The position numbers were made by a program, and so were the translations under genes. From the NCBI GenBank assembly GCA_947462335.1, contig OX381721.1, positions 372,001-436,000 on the forward strand: a stretch of 64,000 bases of DNA. The letters run 5' to 3'. The notes under the pieces were generated by a model. It made no database searches. It was not told where the DNA came from and saw only the letters and a list, made by a program, of their open reading frames with translations. Positions within the stretch are counted from its first letter, which is position 1. Every line of letters starts with the position of its first letter. This document shows positions 1 to 10,749 of this stretch, piece after piece. Source of the stretch: Harmothoe impar (taxonomy: Eukaryota; Annelida; Polychaeta; Phyllodocida; Polynoidae).

Positions 1-2760
1 GCTCTTACTCAACCTGATAATCCTTCTGCTGCTTCTCCTGCCCTTACCATAGCAACAGAGACTGGACTGCCACTACCTGGGCTTAAACTGCCCATTTAAA
101 CAAAAATATGTTATTTTACATCAAAATAACATTTCTAATGTTATAAAACATTTCGTTATGATAAGGAGCCATAGAGAATCGTTATATAACAGTGTATACA
201 GTTTTTTGTTTACTGGGAGAGCTGTGAGGTAGGTCCCATTTAGGTTAGCCCACCACGAAACTCTCTGGCCTCAGGCCATCAACTTTACTTTCATGGCTAC
301 TTTTCAAATCCCATTCCATCTCATGGATGGGGTTCATGTGGGCTGGACCTTGGTCAAGTGGGCAAGTCACATTCTTGAGCAAACCAATAAATATCCCTGT
401 CAAAGTAACACCATATTAATGTTTATGCATCTTTATTATATTATTCTACAATTAAAAGTGTGGCATATGAGGGAAGTGTAGAATACCACTGACAATAAAA
501 TCAGGGCTAATGAGAGTTTCTCACTTTAAGACAAAGGCCAAACAAAGAATGTTAAACACCATCCCTGCTAAGGCGCATTATGTAGTTTAAGTACTTTTTA
601 TAATAAATGTACAACACTGTATTGAAATCACAATATGATAGCACGCTGACTTGCCTCAAACAAGTATCTTATAACATGCATCAATTGAGAGCAGTGTATA
701 CATAGTAGAGATATAATAACTTCTTGTCTCTACCATTATTTGTTTCACTCACGTAGCATATTACAGATGGCCTCTGTCATGTATACTCTATTAGCAAACA
801 ATGTGCAGGAGGCATCATTTCAATGGCATTAATGATTTTATTTACAATATTACCATTTGGGTCTTACAACAAATATACCCTGCAGAGCTCAAAATGGGGA
901 AGATATGCACATTTCAATATTGCTGGTGGGAAAAGGCCACTGACATATCTTTATTCAGTTTTAGGCTGAGATTTGGGAGTAGACACATTCATATTTGATT
1001 GGAAGTTGTTGGCTATGTTATAGTGGATATTAAGGGCAATGTTTCCAATGATGACAGTCCCTGCAAACATTCCTGGGGCTGTTTCGGTGAGTCGCTGGAT
1101 CTGGGCCATGTTGGCCCACACTCAAATTACAAGCTATTTAGAAGAAAAAAGCATATAGATTAAAGTCAAAATGGTCAAAATGGTCAAAATGCAACCAGGG
1201 GTAAAGTAGGGGGGTCCACATTTATTTCTTGCAGATATCAATTATCTGGACAATATTCTTGATGGTGAACTAAAATAAGATCTGCATGTAAAAGACTCAA
1301 AAAGGTGATTTGTATACAAAATAATCCAGTTAGTCAATATCAAACGATTTCTACTATTTTCTCATTGGAAAATGATATGCACTATTTTTACCATGGTGAT
1401 GTACTGTATGATGGTACCTCATTTACTTCAACTGGCAAACTGCAATGACTCCAGAATAGAGCCCTTCCTAATATTGCACCCACTGACCCCCAATGCTACA
1501 GTTCATATTCAAGTAAAGATAAACTGAAATAGAGAAGTACCACACACTTGCTTAGATAAGTGTCCAGAAAATCTCAAGACAGGGAAAACAGATTCTTGGT
1601 ATGGAATATCTTTATTTCACCATATTTATGTCTGACGTACATGAATCATTTCCTTGGTAAACTACAGGTTCCAGCAGTCTTGTAATGCTCATATGTAATA
1701 AATCAGTAAACAGAATTTTGCAATACAATTGTCGTTATTTATCACAAATTTGTAGGAATATCTCTACCAATAAGGCCCCATCTAGGCAAATACCCCATAG
1801 GATCCTACCGGTAGTTTACAATCTTACACAGGCAATCAGACTCACCAGTTAGTATATAGTCATGTAGTTAGGGTACAAAATAATAGAAAATGTAATAACG
1901 GCTCAAAGATTGGTTATATCCTTCATCCCCACTGTTGGTACAGTGTTATGGGTTGATACTTCGGGATAAACCATATGAATTGATTATTAGTAACAGTACC
2001 GACACAAAAGAGTAAAGAGGAACTAATGAATAAAGGACTTTATATGACATGAAGGGAGGCTCATTAAATGTTTCTTAATAAAAATTCTTATAGTCACAAG
2101 ATACAAGAGACAACATTGGTCAATGCAGGAAAAGAGCTAATTGCAAGATCCAGAATAACATATAAGGCAGAAAATATATGTAATAAACTGCACTGAGAGA
2201 ATGATGGAAGACTTCAAATCTGAATCTCACTCTCAGCAAAGGCTGCAGATTCATCTAGGTTTATACCGGGCACACTTACCTTTTGTCAGATTCCATCCAT
2301 GGTATATTTTGAATATGATACATTTTTTAAGATAAATGTATATACTCATGTTAAATCATTCTGAAAACCTGAAATGCAGACCCTAATGAGATCAATGTGA
2401 ACAGGCTGCTATCCAGGATAAATAAACTAAAGAAGGTATTATTTAATCAAAATATACAAAAGCTTGCTTCATTGATCATTCCAAAGTATTTGTTAGAGTA
2501 GATCATACAACCCTCATTGAAAAACAAAGACATTAAGAGTTACACAGAACAATGGTTAAATCATAGATAATTCTATAGCTACCAAAGTTACTGTTTCTAG
2601 AAAACTCACTGTTTCGAGGAAATTCAAAGGTGAAGTTGAAGTTGGAAATTTGTTTATTTATACTGGACATCATATACTAGGTATATTATACTAAGGAAAA
2701 AAATAATAGGGAGTGCTTGAATGTTTTCCGACATTCACAGTGACTCTCTTGTCAAGGTGC
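1..2760. other. AT-rich intergenic DNA, no gene seen
   Basis: No open frame here looks like a protein, and frames are broken by stops on both strands. The only small-scale structure I note is a three-copy 9-bp direct repeat (gtcaaaatg) at about 1165-1191. I see no tRNA, no clear transposon termini and no splice-flanked coding segment. A distant regulatory element or an old repeat cannot be excluded by eye. Confidence 0.5.
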
Positions 2761-2779
2761 CACTGACCAATATTGTATT

Positions 2780-3120
2780 TACATTAAAACATGTGGTTTA
2801 CCACATCCTTTATATTGAAGATGAAAAACAAGGGACCTAAAACAGATTCCTCTGGAACACAAGAGCCAACACGGGCTCTATCTGAACTTGTGAGACGTAT
2901 TCTGGTATATTGAGTGTCATGCAAGCCAAGCTTACCTAAGATTTCAAACAAATATGCTGAACTGGGTCAAAAGCCTTCTTTACATCCAGAAAGAAGGCAG
3001 CAGACCCCATGCTCTGCTTTCATATACATCATTCAAGAGGCTGAAAATAGCATCCCCTGTATCTGAACCAGGGCTATAACCATACTGTTTGTCACATAGA
3101 AGTTCAGCATCGCCCACCAC
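2780..3120 (-). pseudogene. Broken reverse transcriptase relic of a non-LTR retrotransposon
   Basis: Read on the minus strand, three pieces of a LINE-type reverse transcriptase appear in the right order but in different frames. The first is QYGYSPGSDTGDAIFSLL (about 3005-3085), matching the fingers region that usually reads Q-G-F-R-P-G-x-S-T. The second is FFLDVKKAFD (about 2965-2997), motif A with its first catalytic aspartate. The third is a segment ending ESVLGPLFFIFNIKDV (about 2805-2872), matching the usual P-Q-G-S-V-L-G-P-L motif, here with E-E instead of Q-G. At least two frameshifts separate the pieces, and the second catalytic motif (usually xADD) was not found, so it is dead. The motif style suggests a Jockey/CR1-like clade; the clade call is a guess. 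No ORF1, endonuclease or 3' tail was recognised beside it. Confidence 0.75.
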
Positions 3121-3529
3121 CTGTATCAAATGTATGTGCATCATTTGTTTGGGCTACTCTCGAAAGAACCTATAGAAGCAAAATTTATCTCCAATTAGTG
3201 AAAAAATAGGGGATATAGAAATCCAATCTCCTGAAATCCTGGTTGTAAATACAATTGTGTAAGGGTTAGATACATGAGTATAGTACATAAATAAATTATG
3301 GCAATCTGAACCTCGTTCAGTCCTCTTGGAACAATGGCATTTACACCTGTACACGTCTCATCTCATCGAACCAATAATGCAACATTTCATCAGGTGCCTG
3401 CTTTCTAGATCTAAGAAAGGCTTGGATCTGAGCAGCTTTTGGCACGTCTTGGCTTATTTAGGAATTCAGGTTCAATATAGGTAGCTTCTGTGCAAAAGGG
3501 TGTCCCAGGTGGCCATAACTGTCATGCAC
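3121..3529. other. Intergenic DNA between RT relic and LTR-like module
   Basis: No gene or transposon terminus is recognisable. It may be further decayed retrotransposon sequence upstream of the RT relic (on the minus strand), but I could not read any continuing protein motif. Confidence 0.35.
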
Positions 3530-4020
3530 AAGTGATTGACACATGAAAAGAAAATGCATTTGATTGCATTTGTTGATTCTGTGCAACCTGGTTACTCAAC
3601 CCGGCCAGGTTACCTTATATGACCCGGTTGGCTACTGAGCCCAGCTGCTCTCCGACGCCTGTGGCCTGCTATATATAAGGCATGCCACTGCCGGTCACTG
3701 GCAGTTGCTACTGGCCACTCAGACTTAGGAGGACACTCACTGAGGACCTTCTAGGTCTTGCTGCTTTACACAGCTCCCACTCACAGAACTTGGGACCAAC
3801 CGTGCTCTCCACATTGATCATCCACCCATTGGGTTAAGAAGCACCTGGTCCAGGTTCTGCCAAAATATCTAGACAGAAGTATATGTACACTAAGTGTGAC
3901 CAGGATCGACTATGAAACCTGTTTGCCTCAACACACCTGAATAAAGAAGGATCTTTAAACTGCTCAACCACCTGTGTCTGTTCCTTGGGAGAATAGCAGG
4001 AAGTCATACTATCCTTACAA
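3530..4020 (+). mobile_element. LTR-like module (TATA box and poly(A) signal), possible solo LTR
   Basis: This segment is less AT-rich than its surroundings and has the internal order of a retrotransposon LTR. A TATATAAG box lies at 3672-3679 and an AATAAA signal at about 3940-3945, 268 bp downstream. A C/T/G-rich stretch follows, then an end reading CCTTACA near 4020. No integrase or RT lies nearby. I could not find a matching 5-bp target duplication, and the left edge is uncertain. The alternative is a promoter and poly(A) site belonging to a non-coding transcript. This is an inference from element spacing only. Confidence 0.35.
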
Positions 4021-5429
4021 TTATTAGTAGTTGGATACTTGGACGGCTCCTCAGCAGTCCTAGCCTATCCCAAATATAGCAATCACTGCACTACTATACT
4101 TAGTTAATAGTTTAACTATAAAACTTTAACATCAGACTATCTATATTCTAGAGTACATAAGTCATCATATAGAAGTAATGCATACTAGAATGACTCGATG
4201 GTTTGCATCTATTAATATATGTGGAATGCTAAACAGTTTTAGACCCAAGAGTGTACATGGAGAGCAAAGTGCAGCTCATGGACAACATATTGGACAATAT
4301 ATTGCAGTACATGAAGTATCCACCATCACAGCAAGATCTCCTACCTATGTTTGGTAGGGTATGTGTCAGTATATAAGGCTGCAAAGGGATATATTAGAAC
4401 TTTTTCTTCCATATCTTGCACTATGTATGTTCAGAGAACTGTGAAACTATAGCAATGCAGGTCAATTACAATAAAAAAAATTAACCACCATGATCATTTT
4501 TTAAGTTGTGAAATACACTGACGCTTTATCCCACCACCCTATTATGATGTAGAGATGGGCATAATCAAAGTTGACCTAGGGACCCACAACAGGCAAATAA
4601 ATATATTGAATTAATGTCAGAGCCAGCAAAAAGTGAATGAAAAAGCAACAGATGAATGGCATAATTGGAAATTACCTTTTGTGGGGAAAGGTGTGATTGA
4701 AATTTAACTATGAACAAGTTTTAACTGTGCTGCTAGGCAGGTTATGTTGCTAAGCAACTAGATTTCCTAGCTACACAAATTAGTTCATTGAGTTAATTTA
4801 GTGGGGCTGGGTGACTTAATCATGTCACAATTTGCCTTAACAGTATTCTAAGAATGTAGCTCCAGATAATTACTTATACGAGCAGATTGCTATGCATACA
4901 CTACGGTTGTTAAGCAACTGTCTCTTCTAGTAGCAAACCAAATGGATTCCTTGTACCCCATTTAGGAGGATAGGTAAGGTTAAAATTCTGCTGTGATCTG
5001 TATTGTCATAAAAGGAAATGATGTTGTGATTATCTGGCAGCCATGTTGGATTACCCACGTTTTTTTAATGGAAGCACACAAAGGACACTCCAGGGTTTTT
5101 GAGAGGTGAAACCTGATATAAAGCCAAGCCATTCCTGAAATTATTTTCCCGCTTTGGCCTAGAATTCATCTTAAATTCCTGTTATATAATTTTAGTTAGG
5201 AGCCAAATCTCAAAAAGATGCCTTGTAAAAAAGTGCTAGGTGTTTTAGAGTAAACATATGGCAGATTTAAATTTAGAAAACCCAAATTACCCTATTCCAA
5301 CTGAGAATACAATTCTACTCAAAAATGCTTTAACCTTTCACATATTCTAAAAGGAGCTCCTATTGAATAGATTAATATTGTTAGGGTGTATTCTGTCATC
5401 ATGCCTTTCCAGGATTTCCATTCGGTTCC
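4021..5429. other. AT-rich intergenic DNA, nothing recognised
   Basis: Frames are short and broken. A gttgctaagcaac inverted motif occurs at about 4748-4760; similar GTTGCTA...TAGCAAC motifs recur near 62 kb. No gene, RNA or transposon edge is seen. Confidence 0.45.
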
Positions 5430-5660
5430 CATGGTAGCAGTTTCTATTATCATAATAGAAACTGATAGAGCAGAGCAGCATTACATTGATCCTGTGTTTC
5501 ATTGTTATATACGCATGTTACAAAGCCCAGATCCAAACAGCAGCAGGACCGGGTCATCTTATTGATCTGTTGTGTCTTTACAACAGCAGTGAAGCATTAA
5601 ACTGCCGCCAGTGTGGTCAGCACCCACAGATAATTGGCCAGTCAGGTGTCACTAAAACAG
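5430..5660 (+). repeat. Left copy of array-flanking duplication
   Basis: This segment is a diverged direct copy of 44,900-45,170, on the far side of the satellite array. The best-matching core (about 5544-5652 against 45,053-45,165) shares long runs such as acaacagcagtgaagcatta and cacccacagataattgg in the same order and orientation. A weaker upstream match starts at ccatggtagcag. It holds an open frame in one strand, but that frame is not preserved in the other copy, so I do not call it a gene. The ~39.5-kb spacing equals the array plus edges. Confidence 0.8.
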
Positions 5661-5775
5661 ACAAAGGGGACATGCTTCCACCAACCTATGCATATTACAG
5701 TACAAGCACACACAGAGGTCAACCATCATGCATGATGGGACAAAACAATTTGCTGCTCCTCTGCCGATAAAAGCC

Positions 5776-6082
5776 GGGGGGGGGGGGGGGGCACTTGATC
5801 TTTTTCTGAGACTGGTGTGTGGCTGGACCTCTGACAATCCTTAAACCTTGTGATTCCAACAACAACACTTTACCCTGCTTTGGTCCAAGGGTGCTAGCTT
5901 TTGGGGAAAGGATGATAAGATGGATCATGTTTTGGAAGAAATCTTGCCAAAAGCTGTGATATTTCAGGAGAGAACTGGAGAAAGCTTTGTGATGGACCCT
6001 TTTTAGGGTGATTCTGAGGGAAAAATACCCTTGCCAGCCAAACACATTTGTATACACTATATATAAAGTGCCCCCCCCCCCC
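5776..6082. mobile_element. MITE-like element bounded by G16 and C12 runs
   Basis: The left end is a run of 16 G followed by CACTT. The right end is AAGTG followed by 12 C, so the ends form a terminal inverted repeat of at least 17 bp around a ~290-bp interior. The interior encodes nothing recognisable. A similar poly-G terminal design is seen in the element at 55,256-55,443, though the sequences flanking the G run differ. Superfamily and target duplication are not resolved. Confidence 0.5.
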
Positions 6083-6270
6083 TTAGTTGAAGAAAAGTGA
6101 ATCATGAAGGTCTGAAATACTATTTCTCATTCTGTCTCATCAATAACAATTCTTCAATTTGGAATATGTTTACATATTTGCAGAACGCTTCATTAGGGCC
6201 TAATTTGAAGTCTTCTTTAAGTGGTCTTTGCAATTTCATATGGAATGAATGCCTTTTGTTTTTTAACATT

Positions 6271-6342
6271 TGTGAGCAGGCAAGCAGAAAGGACAGCCCA
6301 TGGGCCCTCTTCTTGGCTGTCCTTTTTGCTTGCCTGCTCACA
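6271..6342. repeat. Near-perfect 28-bp inverted repeat (hairpin)
   Basis: Left arm 6271-6298 and right arm 6315-6342 pair at 27 of 28 positions around a 16-base loop containing catgggccc. Sequence outside the core (about 6180-6440) shows weaker inverted similarity, suggesting a decayed larger foldback element. It could be a foldback transposon core or a structured RNA. No protein is encoded that I believe. Confidence 0.75.
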
Positions 6343-6549
6343 TTTAGTAAATCCTTCTATACTCATTGCTTTTTGACACTTAAGTTTGCATGTGCCAGTC
6401 TTCTTTAAAGTGAAAGTCACAAGGTGCTCTCCAAAGAAAAGAGCAAATTTCATATCTGTTTTTGAATGTTCATTTTATTCTGATCAGAAATACTTTGCCC
6501 AAAAGAAAGAATTCTAACATGCACTTAATCCCCCTTACCCCCTTTGTGT

Positions 6550-6690
6550 CAGTCAGATCAATCCTCCCAGGACTCGACACTGTGCATGGGTAAAAACTGT
6601 GTGAATAGGTTCACAGGTCAGCGACGGTGCAGAAATAAAATATTCTGTGCCATTTTTTCTCCATTTCACATCTACCTATGGTGTTTCTCC
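6550..6690 (-). pseudogene. Stray relic of the cysteine-containing module found at 57.4-58.3 kb
   Basis: The plus strand here (ttcacaggtcagcgacggtgc, then a run ending attctgtgcca, then atttcacatctacct) follows the same order as the four modules at 57.6-58.3 kb. On the minus strand those modules encode a repeated Cys-rich pattern including a Y-R-I motif and C-T-[VI]-T-D. This copy carries stops on the minus strand and is broken. It shows that the module family lies on both sides of the satellite array. Confidence 0.6.
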
Positions 6691-6715
6691 AACCTTTTTA
6701 GGACTACTAATATTG

Positions 6716-7165
6716 TTTCAAGGTTACATATAGTGTACTTGCACTTTTGATACAGGCTACGTTTATGTGATACAAACATTTCCTGTCATAAAAAAACAAA
6801 CTTTGACATAGACCAATAGGATACAAGATTAAATGACTATTTCACCCCTGGGATCTCAAAATTTCTCAGGCAGTTGGAAAAAGTATATATAAAACCCCTC
6901 CTACACAAAAGATTTAATTATATCAGCCCCGAATTCTTCCATTTACACTGGTTCCAAGGTTACATATAGTGTATTTGCACTCTTGATACAGGCCAATAGG
7001 ATACAGTGAACATGTCAAATGTATACATTTAGGGTTCTGCATAGCTATGGACCAGGCACCTTTTTGCTCTTTCTCTGAAATCCCATCAATTCTCACAAGT
7101 GTATGTGGTTATTTCACCCCTGGGATCTCAAAAGCTGTCAGGCGGTTGTAAAAAGTATTTGGGTT
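6716..7165. repeat. Interleaved local direct duplications left of the array
   Basis: Two different segments are each present twice. The segment around ggttacatatagtgta occurs at about 6716-6757 and 6951-6993 (offset about 235). The segment beginning tatttcacccctgggatctc occurs at about 6837-6886 and 7111-7159 (offset about 274). Together they describe a diverged tandem duplication of roughly 235-275 bp with an indel between copies. The ttccaaggt-cacat core resembles one segment of the 773-bp satellite unit, so this may be ancestral or edge-degraded array sequence. Confidence 0.6.
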
Positions 7166-7612
7166 CTAAAAAGATGCTGATCCATAAATCTTTGCTCTTT
7201 CTCTGACTATTTTCTAAATCTAAAGTTAATGTTTTACCAGAATAAACACTCTTTTAACCTCTGGTGCTCAATCTATTTTAAGGGGACAGAGTTTCAAAGC
7301 CTTTCAAACAGGAGTACATTCCATAGATCCTGCCACCCTCTTTCCTTTCAATTATGTTCACTGTCAATTCCTTCTCACTACAACATCAGTTCATAATCAT
7401 ATGTGCTATCAAAATTGATCAAAGCCTGTATGATAGAACATAGTCTCTTAGATCGCGCTGTAATCTTCTTCTTTTTTCTTTCCAAGGTGGCATCCATTGC
7501 ACACAAACAAACTTGTTTACAATCTATGTGGTATCAAGGCTTATTGTCATCCAAAGCCGTTGGAAATAGGCCCATGTGATATAAAACATCATTCTTTGCA
7601 TTTCTCTCTCCC

Positions 7613-7613
<1 letters not shown>

Positions 7614-7644
<31 letters not shown>
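7614..7644. repeat. (TTTC)n microsatellite in the first array unit
   Basis: A pure run of about seven TTTC repeats occupies the pyrimidine tract that in later units reads ttctttctttttacaacag. It is an expansion specific to the edge unit. Confidence 0.9.
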
Positions 7645-10600
7645 AAAACAACAGTTTTCTGTCCTACGAGTTTGATAGTTTTCTCATCGTAGGGGTGTAC
7701 ACAAATTTTCCAGGGAGACTAAGAAATTATCAACAGCCTGAAAAATTAGAGCATGCCCAAGATCCAGATCGCGTTTTTGGGATTAAAATAGTATACTCTG
7801 AATTCCATCTGATATTCATCCATTTGATATCTTCTTTCCAAGGTCACATCTAATACCTTTACACTTTCTTCTTCTTTACAATCCATCTTGCAACATCCTT
7901 TCCTCTCAACTTAACCTGTAAGAAAAAGACCCTAGAAAATGAAGCAGAATTACATTGTATAATATCTGAAATTCTTCAAAACTGAATTTTTTCTCTCAAT
8001 TCCCTCTTTCATTACTTCTCTGATATTTTGTTCTAAAGCACACATCCATAACAGTCACACTTGTCTCTTCAAAAATTATGTTTTAACCACCAATATTTCT
8101 ATCCAAACTGTGTTCGAGAGAGAAAAACCTATGAAAAAAATGAAGGTTTACATCAAATATATCCCCAAATTCTAGAAAATACTCTCTTTTTTAGATTATA
8201 AATTCTTCCTTTATCTAATGCTTTGAAGAGTACTTTCAAATGTCCCATCCATTACAAAGACACATGCTTCTTCACATTGTATTTGCTTTTGACATTTATT
8301 GTCACCAAAAGCTGTTACAATGAGGCCCCTGGGAAATCAAACAGCTGTAGACCATGACATTTTCTAAATACCTCAAATTCTGTCATTCTTTGTATTTCCC
8401 CTCCCATTTTTCTTTCTTTCTACATCAGCTGTTTTCTGTTCTACAAGTTTGATAGTTTTCTCATTGTAGGGGTTTAAACATTTTCCGGGAGAGACTAAGA
8501 ATTCATCAAAGGCCTGAAGAAGTAAAGCATTCCAAAGATCCAGATCCAATTTTTGGGATAACCCTGGTATACTCTGAATTCCATCTGATATTCATCCATT
8601 TGATATCTTCTTTCCAAGGTCACATCCATTACATTAACACTTTCTTCTTCTTCACATTCCATCTTGCAACATCCTTTCCTCTCACGTAAAGCTGTAAGAA
8701 AAAGACCATAGAAAATTAAGCAGAATTACATTGTATAAATTCGGAAATTCTTCAAAACTGAATTTGTTCTCTCAATTCCCTCTTTCATTTCTGCTCTGAT
8801 ATCTTGTTTTTAAGCTCACATCCATTACAATCACACTTCACTTGTCTCTTAAAAAATTAAGTTTTACCGCCAATCTTTCTATCCAAATTATGTTCTAGAG
8901 AGAGAGACCTCCAACAAAATTGAAGCTGAACATCAATTATATCCTCTAATTCTAGAAAATACTCTCTTTTTCAAACTCTAAATGACTCCTTCATTTAATG
9001 CTTTGAAGAGTTCTTTCAAATGTCCCATCTATTACAAAGACACATGCTTCTTTAAATTGTATTTGCTTTTGACCTTTATTGTCACCAAAAGCTGTTACAA
9101 TGAGGCCCCTGGGAAATCAAACAGCTGTGGCCATGACATTTTCTAAACACCTCAAATTCTGTCATTCTTTGTATATCCCTTCCCATTTTTCTTTCTTTTT
9201 ACAACAGCAGTTTTCTGATCTACAAGTTTGATAGTTTTCTTATTTTAGGGGTTTAAACATTTTCCGGGAGAGACTAAGAATTGATCAACAGCCCAAAGAA
9301 GTTAAGCATTCTCAAGATCCAGATCCATTTTTTGGGATAAACCTGGTATACTCTGAATTCCATCTGATATTCATCCATTTGATATCTTCTTTCCAAGGTC
9401 ACATCCATTACATTCACACTCTCTTCTTCACAATCCATCTTGCAACATCCTTTCCTCTCTTCTAAAGCTGTAAGAAAAAGACCCTAGAAAATTAAGCAGA
9501 ATTACATTGTATAAATTCGGAAATTCTTCAAAACTGAATTTGTTCTCTCAATTCCCTCTTTCATTTCTCCTCTGATATCTTGTTTTTAAGCTCACATCTA
9601 TTACAATCACACTTCACTTGTCTCTTCAAAAATTATGTTTTACTGCCAATCTTTCTATCCAAACTATGTTCCAGAGAGAGAGACCTCTGACAAAATTGAA
9701 GGTTTACATCAAATATATCCTCAAATGTTAGAAAATACTCTCTTTTTCAAACTCTAAATGACTCCTTCATTTAATGCTTTGACGAGTTCTTTCAAATGTC
9801 CCATCCATCACAAAGACACATGCTTCTTCACATTGTATTTGCTTTTGACATTTATTGTCACCAAAAGCTGTTACAATGAGGCCCCTGGGAAATCAAACAG
9901 CTGTAGACCATGACATTTTCTAAATACCTCAAATTCTGTCATTCTTTGTATTTCCCCTCCCATTTTTCTTTCTTTCTACATCAGCTGTTTTCTGTTCTAC
10001 AAGTTTGATAGTTTTCTCATTGTAGGGGTTTAAACATTTTCCGGGAGAGACTAAGAATTCATCAACAGCCTGAAGAAGTAAAGCATTCCAAAGATCCAGA
10101 TCCAATTTTTGGGATAACCCTGGTATACTCTGAATTCCATCTGATATTCATCCATTTGATATCTTCTTTCCAAGGTCACATCCATTACATTAACACTTTC
10201 TTCTTCTTCACAATCCATCTTGCAACATCCTTTCCTCTCACCTAAAGGTGTAAGAAAAAGACCCTAGAAAATTAAGCAGAATTACATTGTATAAATTCGG
10301 AAATTCTTCAAAACTGAATTTGTTCTCTCAATTCCCTCTTTCATTTCTGCTCTGATATTTTGTTTGAAAGCTCACATCCTTTACAGTCACACTTGTCTCT
10401 TCAAAAATTATGTTTAACCACCGATATTTCTATCCAAAATGTGTTCTAGAGAGAAAAACGTTTTGAAAAAAGTGAAGGTTTACATCAAATATATATATCC
10501 TCAAATTCTAGAAAATACTCTCTTTTTTAGATTTTAAAATCTTCCTTTATTTAATGCTCTGAAGAGTACTTTCAAATGTCCCATCCATTACAAAGACACT

Positions 10601-10749
10601 TGCTCCTTCACATTGTATTTGCTTTTGACATTTATTGTCACCAAAAACTGTTACAATGAGGCCCCTGGGAAATCAAACAGCTGTAGACCATGACATTTTC
10701 TAAACACCTCAAATTCTGTCATTCTTTGTATTTCCCTTCCCATTTTTCT

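Noticed and set aside
5486..5770. 94-codon plus-strand frame
   Set aside because: It lies in the array-flanking duplication, is not kept in the homologous copy at 45 kb, and runs into a poly-G transposon end.
6120..6453. Frames on both strands around the 6.3-kb hairpin
   Set aside because: The two strands encode nearly the same peptide around the hairpin because it is an inverted repeat; not coding.
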